Assembly (NCBI RefSeq): GCF_000003855.2
Contig: NW_003101640.1
Span: 93,035-157,034, forward strand
Origin: Blastomyces gilchristii SLH14081
Lineage: Eukaryota; Ascomycota; Eurotiomycetes; Onygenales; Ajellomycetaceae
Direction: 5' to 3'
Length of the DNA: 64,000 nt
The notes below the pieces were generated by a model, which made no database searches, had not been told where the DNA came from, and worked only from the letters and a program-made list of their open reading frames with translations. Every line of letters starts with the position of its first letter. Position 1 is the first letter of the stretch. The position numbers and the translations under genes were made by a program. Shown here in pieces: positions 12,307 through 23,840 of this stretch.

Positions 12307-14710
12307 CTAAGCAATCTGCTGTCCCGGCCTTGGAAACACCGGCCTTGTCTCCAAATTCTCCAGTCCCCCCATCGTCCCCTGCTGGCCCATCTGCCACCCC
12401 TGCCCCGTATGCTGGTTTATAAACACGCTTTGGCGGAACGGGTTCGTGCTACCGGTCGGGTTGGGCCGGAGCGGCGCGAGCGTCTGCCCGGGCATTTGAG
12501 GCTGGGTTTGCGGTTGTGGTCGGAGGCCAGGTGCTGTTTGGGGGCGGGCGAACGGGTTTTTCCCTGTTCGTTGGGGTTGGAGGGTGGGTGCGGCGGGTTG
12601 TTGGTTTTGTTGTTCTTGGGATGGTAGTTCAGGGAGGGGGGCGGTGGGTGGTTGGGAGGTAAAAGGCGATGAGGATTGGGATTGGTAGCCATTTGTGAAT
12701 TGAGGGGTTTGCATTGTGAGGCGTTTGGCGAAGGGGTTTGTAGATTGACGGGTTAGAGTGGTTGCGGGGTTTGTGGAGGAGGGCGTAGGGTTGGACGAAG
12801 CTGGGCTGAGCGGGGAGAAGTTGGAGGTGTCTGATGAGGCTGGCGGGAGAATGGATTGGCGGAAGGGGTTGTTTGCCCGTCCTCCGCCGGTAAGCGTGGG
12901 TTGCTGGAACGAAGCCATTCCATTTTGCGGGATGCTGGGGAGGGCCGATTGGAAGGTGTTCCATTGTGGTTGCGGGGTGTAGCCGCCGAATCCGGCGCCA
13001 GTATGGGTTGGCTGGAGGGGTTGTAATTGTTGTTGAGGTTGAGTCGGCGGCAGCTGTTGCATTTGCCCAAAGGGGTTGGAATTCGATTGTCCGAATTGGC
13101 CCGCCGAAACCCGTCTGCTGCTGCTGCTGGCCCAGGCCTGTCATCTGCTGCATGAATTGCTGAGGCTGTTGGAAGTTACTCTGCGGGCTAAACCCAGTTT
13201 GCTGCAGTTGGAAGCCCGTTTGTTGGAATTGTTGCGGTTGCATCTGTTGTGGCTGCTGGAACTGCAAAGTTAGAGGATTGAATTGCTGCTGTTGAGGAGT
13301 TTGCTGCAGCATGGACAGCTGCTTCTGTTGAGGTTGGTCAGTAGAGTCAAAGAAATCAATCAGATTAGGCCCTGAGCTCTTTACTTCTAGCTTCGGTGGT
13401 GCCGTTTGCGCTGAAACAGGCGCAGGCTTAGATTTCTGCGGCGCTGAGACTGATCTGCTTCTCGCAACTCCTTTTTCTTTCTCTTCGCTGCTCGTGCCAA
13501 ACTTTTGCGCACGATATTCCCGCCGGCGCAGGTCGAAATCTGGATCGTTAAGGTCATCTTCAAGAAGCTTGGCTAGGTCGGTTGAGGCGTGCTTTAGATT
13601 CGGTATCGCCAGGCGCGTGGCGCTTTCGAACTGCCGCGCGATCCGTAGAAATTTCACTACGTCTTCCGTCTGCGCACTGAACCGTTTATATATCTTTAAA
13701 GCACGTTCGGTATCCGGTCGCGACATTTCAAAGTAATTTTCTATAACGCCCAACGTAAGCTATCATCCTAAAGTAGGATCCTGCGAACCAGGTATACATA
13801 CCTAGAATATTAATAGTTCCCTCATTCATCACAGAATATAGCGTTAGGAGGTCTAACGTCAGCAACCGGAATGCTGTTAAACTAATCTCATTATCCGGTT
13901 CGTCCATTAAGAGCTGGAGAGGAAAAAAAAGAAAAGGACGTCAGCTTGTGTCCAATGGGGTGCCAAAAAACAGTATACGCAGTCGGCGCAACTCACATCA
14001 CATTTCACCAGGGCATGTATCTGCTTCTGCACAATCTCCGTCTCCCTCAACAAGCCCTTACTAACAGTAAGTCGTTTTAACCGTCCCTCGCCGCCGCGTA
14101 CGAAATCTGTCTTGGTCTCCGCAAAGGCATTCGCGCGCGAAATGAGATATTCAGAGTATCTCCATATATTCAGTCCTTGGGCCTGGACTAGACTTGAAGG
14201 TCAACAATTTTGCATACAATAGCATGAAAGCCACACATTTGACATATCTGCCACCACCACTTCCGTCGCTCTCAGAGAAAAGAGAAAAAAAAAAGTACCT
14301 TCAGATATACTCGTAACGATCAGAAGCCTAGGATGCTGCGCTAGATATTTCAGCGCAGCGCCGGCGGAACCTTCGCGGATCATCATGTGCACCACGATGA
14401 GGGCTTTGTACACAATGGTCCATGTTGAATCACGGATGCGATACTGGAGCGTGCGAAAGATTTCAGCGACGCCGGCCTCGCTGTATGTTGCGGTCAGGAT
14501 ATGTTCGATATATTTGGATTTCGGGGCGGCATTCTAGTTTTGTTTTTAGGATTGTGTCAGTTTTTTGGCTGGGTTTAACTCTTTGGAACTGGATGGGATA
14601 TGGTTATGAGGGATAATGAATGGCGTCGGTGATTGATTTAGGGATATATATATACTGACCTTAGTCTTTGTTGCCCCCTTGACGGATTTCTCGAAGCTTG
14701 CGCCAGGCAT
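12307..14710 (-). CDS. AP180/CALM-type clathrin adaptor, ANTH domain; apparent frameshift
   Basis: Exons (minus): 14710-14660, 14533-14299, 14187-13997, 13913-13802 and 13740-12307; all introns are GT..AG. The N terminus MPGASFEKSVKGATKTK and NAAPKSKYIEHIL begin an ANTH domain (residues 1 to about 280, including VVHMMIREG and DLLTLYSVMNEGTINIL), which binds PI(4,5)P2 at endocytic sites. The tail is Q/P-rich with repeated QQTGF units, a clathrin-box-like NLIDFFD, and at least five NPF motifs (NPFRQS twice, NPFAK, NPFAR, NPFGQ) that would recruit EH-domain partners such as Pan1/Ede1. About 670 residues. The reading frame changes once at about 13092-13101: upstream frame reads GFGGP, downstream frame reads FGQSNSNPFGQ. 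No splice sites explain it. Equivalent to yeast Yap1801/1802 by domain plan. Confidence 0.93.
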
Positions 14711-16050
14711 AGCTGGCTTTGTCCGGGAACGAGGGGTAGGCTATGTATGGCGCCGGATTGGAGGGAGTTTAATGACAAAATGGGGGAAAGCTTTCGGCGG
14801 GAATGAACAAGTGATAGGCGAGAGATGTTAGTTATTGTTGAATGTCCCCCGGTGTAGGCCTCCAAACCAATATTGTATATTTCGAAGCCGGTAGATATCA
14901 GGGGCTTTCGCTATGGATATCCGCGGGACGGTGTTGTTTTTTTCTTTTCTGTTTTGTTTGCTTCCTATGAAACAGAGCAGCGTACGGGGAAGTTCATAAT
15001 GACGGCGCCATTGGGAGGGTGCAGTGATTGGTGTTGTTCAGACAGTTAAGGTGGTTCAAAAGTTTCCTTCAAAGAGGTTGTTTCAAACCCTTGCTCAATT
15101 GGCTGAAAAACACACACCACCTGGCAGATGTGGGGGGGGATGTAGTCAAGAAATTCCGACGGCAACAATCGCAGCTGTAACGGCAACGGACGATGGGCAG
15201 GTGGGTATAGAGAAACAGGATTGCAGAGAGATAGAGCTGGATGCAAGGCGGGACTGGGAGGTGGAAGTTGGTGAGGTCGAGGTCGAGGTCGGTCGGAGGT
15301 TGAGGTCGGAGGTTGAGGTCGGAGGTTGGAAGTTGCTTGGTGGTGGATAGGATAGGGTTAAGATTAACCCACTCAATCCTGGCTGGGCGAGGATAAGGCC
15401 GGCGATCCTGCTAGAGCTATAAAAGCATAAAGAAAATATCAAAAATAAAAAACCAAACCAGTTTGGAACTAAATATTATTTAGTTATCTACATTTATTCA
15501 TAACAACATGTCTAGTTAGCTCTGTTCTTCTTGACCGTTGAAAACCCGTTAAACCACACTCGACCCTTATGATAAATGGTCGCGCCACAGTTTGATGTTG
15601 GCTGTTGGATATATAGAATACGCCACATTGAGAAGAATCTATTAATACAATTTCTTCTTTCGAAGGGGATGTACATATTTCTATGCATCGGGTGCTATCC
15701 ATGCTCTTATGCAACATCTCTTGAGCAATTTCAGTTCAAGAGAATTCAAAAACGGCGCCTCTTCTGTGCTTCAAATGTTCTTCGTACATCTACTTCTATG
15801 ATTCCAGCTGACATCTACCGATATATAATGGCAAGGGAGACAAGAAGAACATACCCGCAAGCAGCAGGACCTCACATCCCAAATGAACGAACTTGCTCCG
15901 TTTCGAAGGGCTAAAAACATATCAGACATCCGACCCAAAAAAAGAACGCCGCACGCCCATATATATATACAGCAGTGACACAAAACCGCAATCAATAAGA
16001 AATAAGCAATTAAGAGACATAAACCCCCCAATCCAATAGGCACACACAAA
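14711..16050. other. Intergenic: AP180-like promoter and 3' flank of next gene
   Basis: It contains the upstream region of the AP180-like gene. A GAGGTCG/GAGGTTG minisatellite lies at about 15274-15330, made of imperfect 6- and 12-base units. Short frames on both strands have no family features. Confidence 0.6.
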
Positions 16051-16890
16051 CTACATCCATCCGATACCACCAACCCATCGCCTATCCTGCTCGTGCAGTT
16101 GTTGCTGTTGTTGTTGTTGATGATAATGATGACGATGATGTGCATGTACTTGCCCCTGCCCCTGCTCTAGGGCCATCAACACATGCACCGGCACGAAGCC
16201 CTCCATACCCCCACAACCCCCATCCATATCCATGTCCATGTCGACGTCCAGACCCGTATTATTCATACCCATCCCCTCAACCGGCTGTGTAGGATTCGAT
16301 ATCGATACACCATTATTAGCTAAATGCTGTGTGGGTGTGGCAGCTGGAAGCACTACAGCCTTGAATCCATGGTTATAGTCCTGGTTCTGGGCATTTCGTG
16401 AACTGCGAACGGGCTGGAAGAATCTCTGCAGCGTCTGCTGATTGGGATCTAGGGGTGGTGGTGATGGCTGTTGTTCATTGGGGGGATCATCAGCGGTAGA
16501 AGCCGCCAGCGTGGATTCTAGGTTATTCTGCGATACGTTTGGTTTCCGCTGGGCGGAAAATAGCCATTGGAGGGTTTTATCTATTATAAGATTGAAATTT
16601 AGCTATAGAAACCCCCCTTACCCACCATTTCTATGGAATGAATGGTATTTTTTAATGACAGGCTTACCGTATATGCTCTGGTCGTCCGGGCGGTCGTTGC
16701 GGAACCGTTTGCGCGTGCGGCTATGGAGGTGTCGCGGGGGCTCGTCGACGGTGACTGTTGCGGTGCCTAGGAATGGCATTTGGATTGGGGAGGTCTGGTT
16801 GTTGTTGTGGTTGTGGTTATGGTAGGTTGGGGAGCTGTGGCTCCTTGGGGAGGTAATGGTGGTGAAGGACGCCTTGCGCTTGAGACCCAT
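16051..16890 (-). CDS. Uncharacterised protein, 250 residues, 2 exons
   Basis: Exon 1 is 16890-16668 (ATG to a GTAAGC donor), exon 2 is 16580-16051, with an 87-bp intron ending TAG. I do not recognise the family. The N terminus is basic (MGLKRKASF), followed by an H/N-rich stretch, the phrase MPFLGTATVTVDEPPRHLHSRTRKRFR, and across the splice junction SIYDKTLQWLFSAQRKP, which looks like the conserved core. A second similar phrase, QQTLQRFFQPV, follows at about residue 140. The C-terminal third is low complexity: alternating D/M repeats (DVDMDMDMD), an H-rich patch and a run of eight Q. The basic patches suggest a nuclear protein, but that is only inference. It runs in the same direction as the AP180-like gene with 1.3 kb between them. 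Confidence 0.75.
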
Positions 16891-17578
16891 GGTGGATGAA
16901 GGACTTGTACGAGTAGCCGGGCTTTAACTGGGTACAATGGGGTATAAAGTGTGTAACTATACAGACACGGTTAGGAGCGATTGAGAGAGCTGACCACATA
17001 TAAATGCGTGGATATGTAGGTCTGCAGATAGGTAAGTCATTCACCCAACCTCGTCGCGAGCTGTCTTTAGTCTCGCGAGTAGCTCTTTTTCTAGCTGGAT
17101 GTAGTGTGTAGTGGTGTGGCACGGGATATCCAAAGGTGTTGATTGGTCTTTATGAAGGAATATCTTAACTCCGGTAAGTTAAAGCCTTTCAGTCTCGCCA
17201 TCTATGAGCTTCCTCAATTCCATGGGCTCAACTCAAAAGCGATTCTTGATGAATCGGCAAAATGCAAAAATTTCTGCAAAGTATCTCGTGCCGCGTTTTG
17301 CTATAATCATCTCTGTCAAAGGACAGAGCTGTTCCAATGCTGCGCGCTGCTCCGAGACGCGTGATCACGTGGCAAATAGGCTTGTAACTTTCACTCCAAC
17401 GCGACGAACCACTGTGCGCAGTCAACTTCCGCTCTTGTGGACTGTAAATGTACGGAGTACAAGAAAACCCGATCCCTTCATGAAGAATGCTACCGTGCGG
17501 CCAGGCCTGGAAATGCCTCCCTGAAAGCCGATACCGCGCTGTTTCATCACAGCTTTACCCACTTTATACTTTAACGTA
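16891..17578. other. Intergenic region upstream of the uncharacterised gene
   Basis: It holds the promoter of the minus-strand gene. Short frames on both strands lack family features. The right end is the target site of the inverted-repeat element. Confidence 0.55.
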
Positions 17579-18507
17579 ATCAACCACCTAACGCTCGTTT
17601 CCACCTAACGCTCGCCTTTGTAAATCAATTACAATCAACTTCAAATATTCATATCTCAATGAATATTTATTTAAAACTATTCTAAAAAACAGAATGATAA
17701 TTTGTAGATATATATTATATTATATTAAATTTCTATGAGAAAATAACATATAATTATTAATTTATTAAGCTTTTTAAAATACTAATTTAAAATAAAATAC
17801 ACAGTCTATATTTATAAATATATTTATAAATATAAATTATTTTCATATAAAAATTAAATATCTTATAGATTATATATATTTTTAATAAAATATAAAATTT
17901 TATCTTGAAATTCTTATTTATTATTGATTTATTTAAATTTGTATATAAAATTTTATATTTTAAAATACTATTCTTGTAATAACTGTGTATTATTTATACT
18001 TTAAAATTGTAATTTAAATAAATTATTATATCAAATCTTAAACTATATTTATATTTAATAAATTACTTTTCAAAATTTAAAATTTCAAGAATTTTCAATA
18101 TTTTACTTGTAATTTATAAAAAGAATTATAATAAAAAAAATCAAAAAATTCTTAAAAATTAACATATAGAATTTTTATATAAAATAATTTAATATTTATT
18201 AAATTGTAATATATTTATATAAGAATTATTATTTTCAATGATATATAATATATATTTCTTAATTTATAATAAAATATTATATATTTTATTTTACTGTATT
18301 TTATTTTCTAATTGAATCTATATTTTAATCAATTTTAACTATATTATAATAACTTTGAATTATATTATACTATAAATCTTGATATTTATAGATTACAAAT
18401 TAAAGAATTAAAATAATGAATAATTATTGAGATATTAACATTTAAAGTTGATTGTAATTGATTTACAAAGGCGAGTGTTAGGTGGAAACGAGCATTAGGT
18501 GGTTGAT
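17579..18507. mobile_element. 929-bp inverted-repeat element (MITE-like), TA-flanked
   Basis: The ends are inverted repeats of roughly 80-90 bp beginning ATCAACCACCTAACGCTCG; each repeat contains the subunit CCACCTAACGCTCG twice. TA lies at both outer edges (17577-17578 and 18508-18509), fitting a Tc1/mariner-type target duplication, although the shared GTA outside could also be part of the repeat. The two ends differ mainly at CpG sites (CG versus TG or CA). The interior, about 17650-18440, is extremely AT-rich with no reading frame, so the element would depend on a transposase made elsewhere. Confidence 0.85.
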
Positions 18508-18510
18508 TAC

Positions 18511-19037
18511 ATTACTAAGAAGTCAACATCATAAACATTTGAAATTCAACACTTCTAGGTCTCCATCCTTTGCTGTATTTCGCTCCCGATATTCCACATC
18601 CCATTCTGACCCCGAGATAGAATGCGAGACTCTTTCGGTCAAGCACAATGGGTATAAGGTCGTTAAAGTTGGTGATGAGTTTGTGGTCAAATTCGTAAGG
18701 GCAGGCCAAGTTGGCCTCGTTGAAAGGGCGAATATGCTCTTCTCGTATAACAAGCAACAGAAGAAGTTAAGGTTCCGCGGGTCTACGCTCTTTACAATGA
18801 CCACAACTTGCCGGCGAATTACATTTTTATGGGGTTCTTTGAGGGGGAACACTAGGTTCTCAGTAGATCACGCTTGAATTTCTGCTGACTGTACTTTGAG
18901 GAATTACGTGTTCTCTCCTCTCCAGGTTTCTATGGCAGTATCGGGACATCATCCGCTGGAATTTTACAGCCTTGGACGAGGAGTTTCCTTTGCTGAAGCT
19001 GCTGTATCTGGATTTATGGTCATGATTCTCGATTAGC
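18511..19037 (+). pseudogene. Broken phosphotransferase (APH/kinase-like) gene
   Basis: The frame beginning near 18600 reads SVKHNGYKVVKVGDEFVVKF then LVERANMLF, the N-lobe pattern of fungal aminoglycoside-phosphotransferase-like proteins (the family often has GENMLF here). A frame change near 18750 leads to EVKVPRVYALYNDHN and NYIFMGFFEGEH, followed immediately by a stop at about 18853. Later RVLSSPGFYGSIG is seen in the same frame. The kinase catalytic HxD motif is not found. The 5' end is cut off by the inverted-repeat element at 18507, whose end supplies the in-frame METSIRW start. Non-functional by appearance; family call is by pattern only. Confidence 0.6.
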
Positions 19038-19745
19038 ATCAACGTATTTCTACCGTTTTACACATTGGGTAATAATATTCCCTGCTGAAGAGAGGGACAA
19101 GATCGAGAAATAATGCATGGCGGGCCACACGTGGGAAGCCCGCTAGAAGCGACACGGGAAGACCTCGTACAATACGAGGTGACTACATATTAACTGCAAA
19201 TGTAAACATGTAAAGGATGGAACTATGCCAATTCAGATGTGACCGACATTATTAGCTACATTTTTCCTAGAAGAGTGGAGGACAGTTCCCCTCCCGGTAT
19301 TTCAGAGCCCACTTGATTAGCTTATAGTTCAGGCTGATGCAGATCTGGGAGAATGATAAGCCCCTGTCAATTGAGGTTGGGGGTGCATGCTATTGTGTAT
19401 GAATGGATGTTGAACACCTCACAGCAAAACATACTAATATTACGCTGATCCTAAAAGTTTATAAGATGCCCTATAAATAGCGAGGAAATTTAAAATTTCG
19501 CTATGCAAATAAATTCCGACTTCTTGGTTCCTAGATTCTTAATCCCGGCTTCGGCATGCCGTGTCTAACTCTTGCGCCCTCCTCTCGGCATGCCGCAAAA
19601 CTCTTCCCCGCCTTAGACTCAACACCAAAAACGTCATCCCACCAACGCTTTGGGCTACCCTCCTCACCCACACTCTTCCTGACATGAATATACCAATTAA
19701 TACCATAGAACTTACGTACCTCATATAAAAATTGATTTATCCAGA
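19038..19745. other. Intergenic region upstream of the MEMO1-family gene
   Basis: No gene is seen. Two copies of CGGCATGCCG (about 19551-19560 and 19587-19596) form a short palindromic direct repeat roughly 150-200 bases before the start codon, a possible regulator site. Confidence 0.5.
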
Positions 19746-21073
19746 ATGTCCTCCTCTAGAGAAGCAACACACGCCGGGTCCTGGTACTCAGACCACGAAC
19801 CAACCCTCTCAAGCCAGCTGAACAAATGGCTTTCCCAGGTCCCTAATGAGCTACCAGGCTTAGGCCGCCTCCCAGTCCCTGGAGCTAGAATCATCATTGC
19901 ACCGTATGCTCTCTTGTTTATTCTAATCGGAGCTATTTCTCGTCCGAATTTTACATAGTAACTGACATTGATTGTATACAGTCACGCCGGCTACGCCTAC
20001 TCGGGTCCCTGTGCTGCCTGGGCTTATAAGATGCTGGACCTGTCCAAAGCGTATGTCTGCCCCAGCACCTAACATACAGATAGATACACACGCACTAATA
20101 ATGAATACTATACAGAAAACGCATCTTCCTCATCGGCCCCTCCCACCACCACTACCTCTCCACCATCGCCCTCCCCCAGCTAACCAGATACCTAACCCCT
20201 CTATCCCCCGACCCCCTCCTCCTGGACACAGACCTAATCACCCACCTTCTCTCCACCACCACCAACCCACGCTTCACAACAATGTCCCCCGCCGTCGATT
20301 CCGCCGAACACAGCCTAGAACTCCACCTCCCCTACATCCACCACCTTATACGCACCCTCTACCCCACCAAGCCCGCAACCGCCTACCCGCGCCTCGTCCC
20401 CATGATGGTCGGCAGCACCTCCGCCGCCACCGAAGCAGCCTTCGGCGCCCTGCTGGCCCCCTACCTCGCCGACGAGACGAACGCCTTCATCGTCTCCTCC
20501 GACTTCTGCCACTGGGGCCTCCGCTTCGGATACACATATTACGTCCCCGATGTGCACATGCCCGCACCGGCGCTGCCGCTCTCGTATCCGAAACTCCCCC
20601 TGCCCATGCCCATGCCCTCGGCGGCACGGGGCTCATCGAGCACTGCCGCGATAGCTGGGACGCAGGCGGCCATTGACGCGGTGTCCGGCGGCGGGGCGTT
20701 CAAGGCACGCAGCCGCATGTTGAATGGTGGGGCGGGGGTCGCGTATATCCATGAGAGCATCTCTGCGTGTGACGTTGCGTGCATGAAGGCGATTGCGTCG
20801 GGGGAGACGGCGTTGTTTCTGGATGCGTTGCGCAAGACGGGGAATACGGTTTGTGGGAGGCATCCGATTGGGGTTGTTTATGGCTGGGTTGGAGGCGGTG
20901 AGGAAGGGTAGCGGGGAGGGGGAGGGGGAAGAGGATAATGAGAGTGGGGGGGAATGGGGGATAGGGAGTTGGAGAAGGGGAAGTTTTATTTTGTGAGGTA
21001 TGAGAGGAGTTCGGATGTTGTTGCGGTTGCGGATAGTTCGGTTAGTTATGTTTCTGCGTTTGCGGTGTTGTAA
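19746..21073 (+). CDS. MEMO1-family protein (3 exons), two compensating frame changes
   Basis: Exons are 19746-19903, 19982-20050 and 20116-21073, with GTATG donors and CAG acceptors. The protein starts MSSSREATHAGSWYSD and contains APHAGYAYSGP, KRIFLIGPSHHHYL, SAEHSLELHLPY, SSDFCHWG and KTGNTVCGRHPIGV, the conserved series of the MEMO family. Family members have a fold like nonheme iron dioxygenases; the H and C residues that bind copper/iron in human MEMO1 (the HAG, H and FCHWG positions) are present. The C terminus VSYVSAFAVL is also conserved, but to reach it the frame must shift +1 at about 20877-20879 (T run; gives VVMAGLEAVRKG) and back at about 20945-20952 (run of seven G). Read straight, it stops at 20911. 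Predicted length with both shifts is about 394 residues, longer than the usual 290-350 because of inserts in loops. Confidence 0.93.
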
Positions 21074-21862
21074 ATGGGGGGACGTGAGAAAGTCTAGATC
21101 TGAGGGGATGGGGTACATGGTATTTTCCCGTCCTATTCTTATTTTTTTCCTTCTTAACACCATCCATCTTAATTTACATAGTTATGTTTTCTTGCTTGTG
21201 TTTGCCCAATGGAGAAAAAGATGGTATGTAGAAGAAAGGAATGGCGGGTAGATTAAGTAGATATATCTTCAATAGCAACATCTTTATTTCGTCTTCTGAA
21301 ACTCACTCAACAACGCGTTTCCTCCCATTTTTCTTCTTCTAGAATATCTGTTGAGTATGTGCTTCCTCTCTTTCCATCGATAGAACATGCCCAGAAATGC
21401 AATGGTAAACAAACAAAAACTTAGCAATGAACCTCAATATGATGTGTCTATGTAGATTTAAAGTGATATATTAAACATTGGGGACCGAATAAATCAATCA
21501 TTGTCCCCCCCCCCGTCCATCCATTTCTCTCTTCACGTGAATCATGATACAGCCCTAGAAGCCCTAGTTAGGAGGGGGAAAAGGAGGTGATGATTGAAGA
21601 AGGGATAGTGTAGATGGATGAGGTGAGGTATATATATAGTTAGAAGAAGGTTGCTCCCATGTACATGTTCAATCAGGGTACCTGCACGCAGGCATAACAG
21701 ATCAAAGCTGAGATTCCACCACTATTCATGGGATATCTCGAGGGAGAAGAGGAAAAGTACTTTCCATGGACCCATGGACACCCCCTCACATCCCGCCCTG
21801 CTGATCTCATCGCCTTATTCAAGATCTACACACACACGTACACACACACACACACACACACA

Positions 21863-21902
<40 letters not shown>

Positions 21903-23275
21903 TAGGTTATATCTCCCTTTCCTCCTTCTGTATTATTCCCCCTTGCTCCCACCGACAGGGCATACGTAAACCGCATACGTAAGAACACGGGGGTTGTCCT
22001 GTCCTGTCGTCTTGGAACAAAGGAAACAGAACACTAAAATACGCTATCGAATCTGCAAGGCAGCAGAGGGATGTGGAATTATGTGTGTCAGCATGCGTAT
22101 GCGCGTTTTGTTTTTTGCAGTTTTGCTGTTTTGCAGTTTTCGAACATGCGGGACGCGCATACCATATACCATACTTCCATGCACACATGCAACGCAGGGG
22201 AGGTACGGATATGACATCCCGTCCCGTTCATCCATTCATCCCATCCCCCCTGCCCGCGTCATCCATTGTTCATCCTCCCCCCCGGGCGGGAGGTAGTACA
22301 TGGTTGACAATGGATGACGAGGATGAGGGAAGACGAGACAATGTGGGATGTGAGGGGGTTGCGCGTCCAAGCAACACTAGGTAGAGAAGCCAAAGTCCTT
22401 TTGTTGACTTTGGCTGGCTATCTGTGGGTATTATTAACAGGACGACTTTGGTGTCCTATTCCAAGTTGAAGAAAGGAGGGGAACGGGGGAAGGGGCCGCT
22501 TTGGCTTTGGCTTTGGCTTTGGCCTCTTTTTTTTGTCCTGCTACTATCTATAGTTATGCCTCCTTGTTTCTGTAAATATGGCGAGATGACCAGTGCCAGG
22601 ATCAGTGACAATACGCTCCACAATCCCCCCCAGCACACCACTTTTTCAGCGTTGAAAGATACCGTTGACGCGCCGGAATCAGGATAAGCGGGGTCGGGTA
22701 TATATTGTGAAAATGAAAGCATACTGTACATAGGGGCCGCGGAAGGGGGAACAGGAGGGGAGGGAGGCACAATGTAATTTCAGTCTGTTTGCCACAGGGA
22801 ATCCTGACGTTTCTTCCTTGAAAGCTTTTCCGTTTTTCTCTCCGCGAGACGACGGAGATGAGGCGAGGGGTGAAAAGAAAGGAGGCAAGAGGAAGTGCTG
22901 CAGATCAGCATGTGAGAACAAAATTTGATTGCGTAACGCATTCATATAGTTACGGTTGATTCAAAGAAAGAGTGGAAAATTGTTGATTCAAATCAGTTAA
23001 CTGCTGCATCAGATTGTTGAGAGAATATTTTGTTCATTCACTTGCTTATATGTAGACGTATAGACGTACGCATCCAAGGCAGCAGCAGAGATCAGATTCT
23101 CGAGAGCATAACTGATGGTTACGCAAGCGGTTCATTTTATATATAAGAAGAATGCTTTGGCCCCACTAATCTGATGGTATCATGCTTTGTTGAGATCAAA
23201 ATATTTTCCCTCTCAATATGTATTGTGAATATGAATAGTAAATGAAGAAATAATATGTATTTTAAAAAAGAATAC
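21074..23275. other. Intergenic DNA, right edge of gene island
   Basis: No gene is supported. It includes a CA/CT microsatellite, a GGCTTT hexamer array at about 22498-22522, C-rich runs and many small frames without features. CpG is still present up to 23275, where the first gypsy LTR begins. Confidence 0.6.
21828..21900. repeat. (CA)n(CT)n microsatellite
   Basis: About 38 bases of CA repeat (one GT interruption) run directly into about 36 bases of CT repeat. Confidence 0.95.
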
Positions 23276-23545
23276 TGTGGCGGGCTGCGCCCGATCAATC
23301 ATATAGACTATTCCATTACACTCCACAGATTCCGCCGAAAGCTCCGATCCTCGGTCGCCGATCCTCGGCCGAAAAACCCATGGAATTCCTATTCTTCCAC
23401 CCCGAAGCTCCACCGCGTACACATATAAATATCCACTCCAATCACTGATTCCCGCACTTTCTCTTTCTTTCCTTCTCTAATGTTTTTCACTTTGTTATAT
23501 AAGACCTATATATTATATCAATCTATTCGGTGTAGACTTCTTACA
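23276..23545 (+). repeat. Gypsy element 1, 5' LTR (little mutated)
   Basis: It begins TGTGGCGGGCTGCGCC and ends TTCTTACA. It keeps many CpG and CC sites (for example GATCCTCGGTCGCCGATC) that are changed to T or A in the 3' copy, and contains a probable TATA region near 23428 (CACATATAAATATC). Confidence 0.92.
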
Positions 23546-23840
23546 TTTGAAAAACATTCATTGTCTTCTTATTAGAAATGATTATCTATATATTATCTTC
23601 TCATTAGAAATGATTACTCACTGAGATATCTGAACATATAATAATACATAAGAAATAGAGAAACAGTTAAACAGTTAAACAGATACTGAGTCTCAATCAG
23701 TTAAGTAAACATTAAGTTCTTAGATAGAAGCTTACTCATCAGTCACTCTGACTCTGTAAGAAGATCTTATAAAGAAGAATAAGATCTTATAAAGAGAATA
23801 TTAGTAAAAGATCTGAGAGTTCTGATATTACAGATGTATA

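Noticed and set aside
12030..12422. Plus-strand reading frame of 130 codons
   Set aside because: It overlaps the AP180-like 3' end antisense and microsatellite DNA, with low-complexity composition.
13021..13140. An intron to explain the AP180-like frame change
   Set aside because: No GT..AG pair of suitable size lies between the last good codon of one frame and the first of the other.
20111..20676. Proline/histidine-rich plus-strand frame beginning near 19972
   Set aside because: It is the out-of-frame shadow of MEMO1-family exon 3; the conserved family motifs are in the other frame.
20876..20964. An intron removing the frame change in the MEMO1-family gene
   Set aside because: The only candidate (GTTTAT to ATAG, 89 bp) has a poor donor, does not restore the frame and would delete conserved MAGLEAV.
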